64,000 nucleotides of DNA from contig NZ_CP082923.1 in NCBI RefSeq assembly GCF_019931575.1, positions 1,798,001 to 1,862,000 of the forward strand, given 5' to 3'. Source of the DNA: Caulobacter segnis (GTDB lineage: Bacteria > Pseudomonadota > Alphaproteobacteria > Caulobacterales > Caulobacteraceae). Of the stretch, positions 34,312 to 42,211 are shown one piece after another. The translations under genes and the position numbers were made by a program. The notes beneath the pieces are model-generated. The model saw nothing but the letters and a program-made list of their open reading frames with translations. It ran no database searches and had not been told where the DNA came from. How positions within the stretch are numbered: position 1 is the stretch's first letter; each line of letters starts with the position of its first letter.

Positions 34312-34569
34312 ATGCGCATGTTGGAGAGGCGAGCCCTCATTCTGAGCATTGTCGCGATCCTAACCATAGCGGCAGATCCAGCGATAGCGGCGAGGCGACG
34401 CCGGAGGCGTAGCGCCGTATCGAGAGCAATATCCGGTTCCGGCATCGGCGGCGGGCGAGGCGTGAGCAGCGATGGGCGCTGTCCATGCAATGGCGGCAAT
34501 GTCTGTGTTGGCCCGCGCGGGGGGCGATATTGCATTACGGCGAGCGGAAAAAAGCGGTACGGGGTCTAG
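34312..34569 (+). CDS. Small secreted Cys-rich protein with PBCV-type basic adaptor motif
   Basis: An 85-residue protein with a signal peptide (about 1-27, ending DPAIAA), then an Arg run (RRRRRR) and a Gly/Ser linker. The C-terminal module CPCNGGNVCVGPRGGRYCIT is followed by ASGKKRYGV. The GPRGGRY..T.SGKKRY pattern resembles the PBCV-specific basic adaptor domain (PF08789). Four cysteines suggest two disulfides. Its 3' end abuts the convergent sugar dehydrogenase gene. Function unknown. Confidence 0.7.
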   Translation: MRMLERRALILSIVAILTIAADPAIAARRRRRRSAVSRAISGSGIGGGRGVSSDGRCPCNGGNVCVGPRGGRYCITASGKKRYGV

Positions 34570-35805
34570 TTATCCTTTCGGCGTGATCCTGATGAGCTTG
34601 CCGTCGTCCTCGTCGGTGACGACGTAGATGGCGCCGTCCGGGCCGACCACGACGTCGCGGACGCGGCCGCCGATGTCGGTGAACAGGCGCTCCTCGCCGA
34701 CCACCTTGCCGTCCTTGAGGACCAGGCGGTCGACGTGCTGCTCGCGCAGGGAGCCGATCAGCAGGCTGTGCTTCAGCGCTGGGAACAGGTTGGCCTCGTA
34801 GAAGGCCATCCCCGACGGCGCGATGACCGGATCCCAGTAGTAGACGGGCTGTTCCAGGCCGTCCTTCTGGGTGATCCCGTCGCCTATCGGCTTGCCGGAA
34901 TATTCCTCGCCATAGGTGATGGTCGCCCAGCCGTAGTTCTTGCCCGGCTCGGGATGGTTCAGCTCGTCGCCGCCCTTGGCGCCGTGCTCGACGGTCCACA
35001 GCTTGCCGGTGGGGTCGAGGGCGGCGGCCTGCAGGTTGCGGTGGCCGTAGGACCAGATCTCGGGCTTGGCGCCGGCCTGACCGACGAAGGGGTTGTCGGA
35101 GGGGATCGAGCCGTCGGGATTGATCCGCACGACCTTGCCCAGGGTGGCGTCCAGCTTCTGGGCCTGGACGCGGCCTTCCAGGATCGAGCGCTCGCCGGTG
35201 GTGATGAAGAGCTTGCCGTCCGGTGCGAAGACCAGGCGGCCGCCGAAGTGCAGGGCGCTGTCCATCTTGGGCGCCTGGCGCCAGATGACCTGGACGTTCT
35301 CGAGTTTCGGGTTCGGGCCCAGCACCAGCTTGCCGCGCGCGGCCGAAGTGCCGTTCACGCCGCCGTCGGCTTCGGCGTAGGTCCAGTAGACCAGGCCGTT
35401 CCTGGCGTAGTCGGGATCGATGGCGACGCCCAGCAGGCCGCCCTGGCCCTCGGCGAACACGGCGGGCAGGCCGGCCACGGCGGGCGACAGCTTGCCGTCC
35501 TTGCCGAGCACCCGCAGGCGGCCGGCGCGCTCGGTGACCAGGATCTCGCCGGAGGGCAGGAAGGCCAGGCCCCACGGGTGCTCCAGGCCGCTGGCCAGCA
35601 CCTGGTACTGGCCGACGGTGTTGGATGACAGGCCCGGGGCGCGAGTCTGGCCGGCGAAGGCGGGCTTCTGCTCGGGCGCGTTCGGAGAGCGGCTCTCGAC
35701 GGGCGCGCCGGCCTGTCCGGCCTGTCCGGGCTGGGCTGGAGCGGGGCCACAGGCGACCAGGGCGGCGGCGAGGGCGGCGGAGGCGGTGAGCAGGGAGGCG
35801 CGCAT
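34570..35805 (-). CDS. PQQ-dependent aldose (glucose/sorbosone-type) dehydrogenase lipoprotein
   Basis: A 411-residue protein with a lipobox (LVAC, Cys about 19), so probably anchored in a membrane facing the periplasm. The six-bladed propeller motifs of soluble sugar dehydrogenases are clear: [67 protein letters not shown] and [13 protein letters not shown]. It probably oxidises aldoses in the periplasm using PQQ. No pqq biosynthesis genes are in view. About 50 nt separate it from the Gfo/Idh gene upstream. Confidence 0.9.
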   Translation of the reverse strand: MRASLLTASAALAAALVACGPAPAQPGQAGQAGAPVESRSPNAPEQKPAFAGQTRAPGLSSNTVGQYQVLASGLEHPWGLAFLPSGEILVTERAGRLRVLGKDGKLSPAVAGLPAVFAEGQGGLLGVAIDPDYARNGLVYWTYAEADGGVNGTSAARGKLVLGPNPKLENVQVIWRQAPKMDSALHFGGRLVFAPDGKLFITTGERSILEGRVQAQKLDATLGKVVRINPDGSIPSDNPFVGQAGAKPEIWSYGHRNLQAAALDPTGKLWTVEHGAKGGDELNHPEPGKNYGWATITYGEEYSGKPIGDGITQKDGLEQPVYYWDPVIAPSGMAFYEANLFPALKHSLLIGSLREQHVDRLVLKDGKVVGEERLFTDIGGRVRDVVVGPDGAIYVVTDEDDGKLIRITPKG

Positions 35806-35856
35806 GACGCGACCTTAAGCTGCTTTCCGTGACGGCGGCTACCCGGATTTAGGCCG

Positions 35857-36903
35857 CTAAATCGGCAGCTCCCGCCGCTCATCGCTGGCCTTCCGCGCCA
35901 GTTCCAGCAGCTCCATCACCCGCAGCGCCTGCTCGACCGGGACCGGGGAGGGGGCGTCGTTGCGGATGGCCTCGCGGACGCCGGCGTAGAAGGTGCGGTA
36001 TCCCGTGACCTCCGGGCGGACGTCCGTGTGGACCTGGACGTCGTTCTCGACCGTGGTCAGCACGCCGTGGCGGCTGTCGCGGCCCCAGCCCGGTGCGCCG
36101 GGGGTCATGCCGGCCTTCAGCTGGGCCTCCTGCGGGTCGAGGCCGTGCTTGACGAAGCTGGCCCTGGTCCCGTGAACGGCCAGGCGCAGGTCCGAGGCGG
36201 CGGTCAGCAGGCTGCCGTGCAGGATCACCCGCAGCACCGGATAGCGCAGGGTGACGTGGAAATAGTCGTCGGCCCCGGCCCCCTGGCGCTGGACGCCGAT
36301 ATCGGCGGCGATGGCCAGGGGCTCGCCGAACAGCACCAGGGCCTGGTCCAGCAGGTGGGGACCCAGATCCATCCAGGCGCCGGCGCCCGGGCCAGCCCGC
36401 TCACGCCAGCGGTCGCGGACCTCGGGGCGGAAGCGGTCGAAGTGGCTCTCGTACTGGACGACCTCGCCCAGGGCCCCGTCGGCGATCAGCCGCTGGAGCG
36501 TCTGGAAGTCGCTGTCCCAGCGGCGGTTATGGAACACGGTCAGCAGCTTGCCGGCGTCGCGGGCCGCGTCGGCCATGGTCCGGGCCTGGGCCGCGTCGAG
36601 GGCGAAGGGCTTGTCGACCACGACGTGCTTGCCCGCCGCGAGGGCGGCCAGGGCCTGGGGCGCGTGCAGGGCGTTGGGCGTGGCGACGACCACCAGCTCG
36701 ATCGCGGGATCGGCCAGGGCCTCGGCGAGGTCGGGAACGACCTGGGCGTCCGGGAAATCAGCGGCGACCTTGGCCGGGTCGCTGGAGACCACGGTGTGCA
36801 GGGCAAGGCCCGGCGTCGCGGCGATCAGCGGGGCGTGGAAGGTCTTGCCGACATAGCCGTAGCCGACCAGGACGACGTTCAGGGCGGGGGAGGACTCTGG
36901 CAT
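35857..36903 (-). CDS. Gfo/Idh/MocA-family oxidoreductase
   Basis: A 348-residue NAD(P)-dependent sugar or inositol dehydrogenase. The Rossmann motif VLVGYGYVGKTFHAPLI (about 10-26), VVVATPNALHAPQALAAL and the catalytic EKP-type motif written VVDKPFAL are visible. FHNRRWDSDF resembles the YdgJ/scyllo-inositol dehydrogenase branch. The ATG of MPESSPAL follows the exuT terminator, so it is probably transcribed separately or by read-through. Substrate unknown. Confidence 0.88.
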   Translation of the reverse strand: MPESSPALNVVLVGYGYVGKTFHAPLIAATPGLALHTVVSSDPAKVAADFPDAQVVPDLAEALADPAIELVVVATPNALHAPQALAALAAGKHVVVDKPFALDAAQARTMADAARDAGKLLTVFHNRRWDSDFQTLQRLIADGALGEVVQYESHFDRFRPEVRDRWRERAGPGAGAWMDLGPHLLDQALVLFGEPLAIAADIGVQRQGAGADDYFHVTLRYPVLRVILHGSLLTAASDLRLAVHGTRASFVKHGLDPQEAQLKAGMTPGAPGWGRDSRHGVLTTVENDVQVHTDVRPEVTGYRTFYAGVREAIRNDAPSPVPVEQALRVMELLELARKASDERRELPI

Positions 36904-36920
36904 GCCGGGCTTCTTACACG

Positions 36921-36949
36921 AAAAAGGCCGGGGATTTCTCCCCGGCCTT
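36921..36949 (-). terminator. Rho-independent terminator after exuT
   Basis: On the minus strand a 9-bp stem (GGCCGGGGA / TCCCCGGCC, AGAAA-type loop) is followed by TTTTTC. It lies between the exuT stop and the Gfo/Idh start. Confidence 0.85.
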
Positions 36950-36971
36950 CGTCGTCTGGATGTCGATCGCT

Positions 36972-38246
36972 CTAGATCGTCACCGGCTCCATCTTGGGCG
37001 TGAGCAGGTGGATGACCAGCAGGGCGATCAGATAGGCGCTGCCGGCGACGATGAAGATCGGGGTGTAGGTGCCGATCTGCTCCAGCACCTGGCCGATGTA
37101 CTTCGAGAAGGCCATGCCGCCGAAGGCGCCCAGCATGCCGCCGATCCCGACGACCGAACCGACCGCGCCGCGTGGGAACACGTCCGACGGCAGGGTGTAG
37201 AGGTTGGCCGAGAAGCCCTGGTGGGCGGCGGTGGCGACGCCGATGATCAGCACGGCCAGCCAGACGCTGTCGGCCTTGGCGGCGAACATCACCGGCACGG
37301 CCAGCAGGGCGCAGACCAGCATGGTCAGCTTGCGGGCCTTGTTGATGGTCGCGCCGTTCTTCATCAGGGTCGAGGACATCCAGCCGCCGGCGACCGAACC
37401 GACGTCGCTGAGCAGGTAGATGGCGATCAGCGGCGGGCCGAAGGACTTCAGGTCCAGGCCGTAGCGCTTGCCCAGGAAGTCGGGCAGCCAGAACAGGAAC
37501 ATCCACCAGATCGGGTCGATCAGAAACTTGCCCAGGGCGAAGGCCCAGGTTTCCTTCTTGGTCAGCAGCTTGGCCCAGCCGATCTTCTCGACGGGGTCGG
37601 CCGGATCCTGCTCGATATAGGCCAGTTCCGTGGCCGACAGGCCCTTGGCCTCGCGCGGACGGCGATAGACCAGCAGCCAGATCGGCAGCCAGACCAGGCC
37701 GGCGACGCCGGTGACGATGAAGGCCATCTGCCAGCCGAAGGCCAGCACGATGCCGGGCACGACCAGGGGGGTGACGATGGCGCCGATGTTGGTGCCGGCG
37801 TTGAACAGGCCGGTGGCGAAGGCGCGTTCCTTCTTGGGGAACCACTCGGCCACGGCCTTGATGCCGCCGGGGAAGCCGCCGGCCTCACCGACGCCCAGGC
37901 CCATGCGGGCGAAGACGAAGCCGCCGAAGCCGCGCGCGGCGGCGTGGGCGATGTGGGCGACCTGCCAGATCAGGAACGCGACGCCGAAGCCCCAGCGGGC
38001 CCCGATCTTGTCCATGATCTTGCCCCAGGCCAGGTACGCCAAGGCGTAGGCCAGCTGGAAATAGAAGACCAGGTCGGCGTAGTGCTTCTCGCTCCAGCCG
38101 AACTCGTGGGACAGGTCCGCCTTCAGCAGACCGATCGTCTGGCGATCGACGTAGTTGATGACCATCGCCGCGAACAGCAGCGTGACGATCACCCAGCGAT
38201 ACCGCCCGACCTTCTCGGACGGGGCGGGCGCTTTCGAAAAATCCAT
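36972..38246 (-). CDS. exuT: Hexuronate MFS transporter
   Basis: A 424-residue permease of the anion:cation symporter family. RWVIVTLLFAAMVINYVDRQ, the classic ACS opening, is at residues about 17-36. RMGLGVGEAGGFPGGIKAVA, EWFPKKERAFATGLFNAGTN and the 12-helix pattern match ExuT/GudP-type transporters for glucuronate and galacturonate. It lies 35 nt after the hydratase gene, and a LacI-type operator precedes that gene. This puts it in the hexuronate regulon. Glucarate or galactonate remain alternative substrates. Confidence 0.88.
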   Translation of the reverse strand: MDFSKAPAPSEKVGRYRWVIVTLLFAAMVINYVDRQTIGLLKADLSHEFGWSEKHYADLVFYFQLAYALAYLAWGKIMDKIGARWGFGVAFLIWQVAHIAHAAARGFGGFVFARMGLGVGEAGGFPGGIKAVAEWFPKKERAFATGLFNAGTNIGAIVTPLVVPGIVLAFGWQMAFIVTGVAGLVWLPIWLLVYRRPREAKGLSATELAYIEQDPADPVEKIGWAKLLTKKETWAFALGKFLIDPIWWMFLFWLPDFLGKRYGLDLKSFGPPLIAIYLLSDVGSVAGGWMSSTLMKNGATINKARKLTMLVCALLAVPVMFAAKADSVWLAVLIIGVATAAHQGFSANLYTLPSDVFPRGAVGSVVGIGGMLGAFGGMAFSKYIGQVLEQIGTYTPIFIVAGSAYLIALLVIHLLTPKMEPVTI

Positions 38247-38281
38247 GGACGCCTTCCTTCCCCTTATTAGCGGGTCTTTTC

Positions 38282-39103
38282 TTATTTCGCCGGAACGGCG
38301 ACGCAGTCCACGGTTCCGAACGGGCCGAAATCGACGTGAGCCACGTCACCGGCGGCCACGTCGTGAATGCCCGTGGTCGCACCGGTGGTGACGATCTGAC
38401 CCTTCTTCAGCGGCTTGCCGCGCGCGGCGACGGTTCCGAGCAGGAAGGCCAGGGCGGCCAGCGGAGAGCCCGGGATCGTCGCGGCGGTGGCCTTACCGAC
38501 CGACTTGCCGTTGATGAAGGTCTCGACGGGCATATCCTCCCAGGCGATGTCGCGCCAGTTGGAAATGGCCTGACCAATGATCTGACCATCGTTGTTGCCG
38601 AAGTCGGAAGCGACGACCGTAGGGCCGAGGGCGTTGATCGTGGCCAGCGGGCTGCCGGCGATCTCGACGCCGACCAGCAGCTCGCCCACATATTCGGCGG
38701 CTTCCTCGGCGGTCCATTGGGTCTTGTCGGCCGGGGCGTCCTTGCCCAGGCGGATGATGAATTCCGCCTCTACGGCGCAGAAGCCGCCGGCGATGGCGCG
38801 GAATTCGTTCGGGGCGCCGACCTTGGCGTCCTGGACCTTGGTCTTGAAGATGCAGCCGGCCAGGCGCTCGGCGCCCAGGCGTTCACGGTGCTGCGGGGGC
38901 ACCAGGCCCACCTTCCAGCCGACCAGCTCGTCGGGCCACAGGTCGATGGCGATGTCCTGCACCGAATAGCCCTCGGCCATGCTCGAGGGAATCACGCCGC
39001 CCGGATAACCGGGGACCGAAACACCCTCTTTGCGGGCCTTGACGAATTGGGGGGCGATGGCCGCGGGGGTGAAAACCTCGCTGTCGGCCTCAGAAACGGT
39101 CAC
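38282..39103 (-). CDS. 2-keto-4-pentenoate hydratase-like / FAH-superfamily protein
   Basis: A 273-residue member of the MhpD/HpaH hydratase group. GWKVGLVPPQHRERLGAERL, AVEAEFIIRLGKD (metal-binding Glu pair), VGVEIAGSPLATINALGP and GQIVTTGATTGIHDVAAGD are typical. It normally acts on 2-keto-4-enoates, adding or removing water. The GTG start is 64-78 nt downstream of an operator of the hexuronate type. It may process a dehydrated uronate; that role is inference and not part of the textbook pathway. Confidence 0.85.
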   Translation of the reverse strand: MTVSEADSEVFTPAAIAPQFVKARKEGVSVPGYPGGVIPSSMAEGYSVQDIAIDLWPDELVGWKVGLVPPQHRERLGAERLAGCIFKTKVQDAKVGAPNEFRAIAGGFCAVEAEFIIRLGKDAPADKTQWTAEEAAEYVGELLVGVEIAGSPLATINALGPTVVASDFGNNDGQIIGQAISNWRDIAWEDMPVETFINGKSVGKATAATIPGSPLAALAFLLGTVAARGKPLKKGQIVTTGATTGIHDVAAGDVAHVDFGPFGTVDCVAVPAK

Positions 39104-39167
39104 GCCGTAGATCCTCCCTCGAAATTCGGCACGGGTCCCGCTTGGCGGGCGTTGCCACGTCTCTAGT

Positions 39168-39181
39168 GGAAACCGGTGTCA
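39168..39181. promoter_or_regulatory. LacI-family operator upstream of hydratase-exuT
   Basis: On the minus strand TGACACCGGTTTCC, matching 13 of 14 positions of the uxaC and uxaA cores. It sits 64 nt before the hydratase start. A TTGTCA box lies just upstream and TAGAGA 17 nt further, so the operator fills the spacer of a plausible promoter. Confidence 0.7.
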
Positions 39182-39281
39182 TTGACAATGAGCCCGTGAA
39201 GACGCCCGACCGATGCGGGAGGCGGCGACCCGTCCGTATGGCTTGACACCTGTAATAGCGGGTATAGCGTCCCCCGTTGAA

Positions 39282-39293
39282 TTACGGACGTAA
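39282..39293. promoter_or_regulatory. Palindromic candidate operator of the BlaI-type gene
   Basis: TTACG-GA-CGTAA is a perfect palindrome ending five nucleotides before the ATG. A TTGACA box lies about 35 nt upstream. The site is well placed for autorepression. Confidence 0.5.
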
Positions 39294-39298
39294 GCGTC

Positions 39299-39664
39299 AT
39301 GCACATCACCGCCGCCGAAGCCCACGTCATGGAAGCGCTCTGGAAGCGTCAGCCGCTGTCGGCCGACGATCTGGTCGCCGAAGTCGGCGCGTCCCAGAAC
39401 TGGGGCGAGGCCACGGTCAAGACGCTGATCAACCGCCTGCTGAAGAAGAAGGCGATCAAGTCCGAGCGCGCCGAGGGCAAGCACGGCTATCGGCCGCTGA
39501 TCGACCGCAGCGCCTATGTCCAGGCCGAGAGCCAGGGCCTGCTGGACCGCCTGTTCGACGGCCAGCTGGCCCCGCTGATCAGCCACTTCGCCCAACACCG
39601 GCCGCTGAAGGCGGACGAGGTGGCCCGGCTGAAGAAGCTGATCGACGAGATGGGCGAGAGGTGA
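39299..39664 (+). CDS. BlaI/MecI/CopY-family transcriptional repressor
   Basis: A 121-residue winged-helix dimer-forming repressor. AEAHVMEALWKRQPLSADDL, WGEATVKTLINRLLKKKAIK and the Arg/Lys-rich wing are diagnostic. BlaI proteins are normally inactivated by a BlaR1 protease or metal; no blaR1 or beta-lactamase gene lies nearby, so its signal and targets are unknown. It is convergent with otsA, with a repeat pair between them. Confidence 0.9.
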   Translation: MHITAAEAHVMEALWKRQPLSADDLVAEVGASQNWGEATVKTLINRLLKKKAIKSERAEGKHGYRPLIDRSAYVQAESQGLLDRLFDGQLAPLISHFAQHRPLKADEVARLKKLIDEMGER

Positions 39665-39671
39665 TGGGTTT

Positions 39672-39721
39672 CCCTCTCCCCTTGCGGGAGAGGGTGGCCC
39701 GCAGGGCCGGGTGAGGGGTCG
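39672..39721 (+). repeat. Two-hairpin palindromic repeat, left arm of an inverted pair
   Basis: CCCTCTCCC-CTTGC-GGGAGAGGG, a GGCCC-GCA-GGGCC second hairpin, then GGTGAGGGGTCG. The inverted partner lies 25 nt downstream, between the convergent blaI-type and otsA genes. Confidence 0.75.
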
Positions 39722-39746
39722 CGCTCCGCTATCCGGACAGGCTTTT

Positions 39747-39798
39747 CGACCCCTCATCCGTCAGCTTCGCTGACACCTTCTCCCGCAAGGGGAGAAGG
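39747..39798 (-). repeat. Two-hairpin palindromic repeat, right arm of an inverted pair
   Basis: On the minus strand CCTTCTCCC-CTTGC-GGGAGAAGG, then a TCAGC-GA-AGCTGA hairpin and GGATGAGGGGTCG. The second hairpin differs in sequence from the left arm but keeps pairing. In the first hairpin T/A changes are also compensated. Confidence 0.75.
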
Positions 39799-39802
39799 TG
39801 GG

Positions 39803-41289
<1,487 letters not shown>

Positions 41290-41293
<4 letters not shown>

Positions 41294-42093
41294 GCGCGCA
41301 CCTTCGAGGGCATGGGCGTGGTCAGCGGGGCGCACAGGCCCTCCAGCCAGCGGGCGACCGCGTCGGTGTCGGCCAGATGATAGCGGGCCTGCGTCGGGCG
41401 GGGTTCGCCGACCAGGACGCCGAAGCCGCCCAGGCGCTTGGCGGCCACGAAGCCGTCCTCGTCGGTCAGGTCGTCGCCGATGAAGACCGGCATGGCGCCG
41501 GTGAAGGGCGGCTCGCGCAGGAAGGCCCGCACCGCCGCGCCCTTGTCGGCGCCGGGGGTGCGCAGTTCGGCGACCATGTCGCCCAGCTGCAGAACGAGGC
41601 CGGTGGCCTGGGCCAGGCGCTCGGCCGCCTCGATCACCGCCTCGGCGCAGGCCGGGGCGTTGCGATAGTGCAGGGCGACGGAAAGGCCCTTGTCCTCGAA
41701 CAGCAGGCCGCGCTCGCAGTGGGCCAGCTCGCCCAGGATGCGACGGGCGTCCTCGAGGCCGGCGTGCGGCGCGCGGTCGGCGATGACGCCGTCGGCGGTG
41801 CGGCGCACCAGGCCATGCACGGCGGCGATCGCGGTCACGCCGCCGCCCAGGATGTGGTCAAGGTCGGGCAGGGCGCGGCCGCTGACTACCGCGACGCGGT
41901 CCTCGAGGGCCTCGCGCAGGCGGGCCAGCATGTCGGCTCGGCGCGGGTCGGGACCGACGTCGTCGGGGCGCGGCATGATCGGCGCCAGGGTGCCGTCGAG
42001 GTCGAGAAACAGCGCGGAACGGCGCGGCAGGTCAAAGGGCGGGGGCGAGAAATCGACAGATTCCAGGCGCGCGACCGGCTTAGCCACGGTCAT
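41290..42093 (-). CDS. otsB: Trehalose-6-phosphate phosphatase (HAD family)
   Basis: A 267-residue phosphatase that releases trehalose. ALFLDLDGTLAPI holds the HAD nucleophile, followed by VAVVSGRALPDLDHIL and the VFIGDDLTDEDGFVAA acidic motif. I chose the ATG of MTVAKPVARLES, with a GAGGGGGT ribosome-binding site; earlier ATGs lack one. It is first in otsB-otsA. I find no exact EcfG promoter in front, although trehalose synthesis is often stress-controlled. Confidence 0.94.
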
Positions 42094-42211
42094 GGCGAGA
42101 ACCCCCTCATCAATAAGCAACATGCCGCAAGAACGCTGAACGGCCATGTTCGATCCCGGCAAAAGGTTCAACTCGCCGGGATCGGGACAGCTGATGAAGG
42201 TTTGGGCGCCG

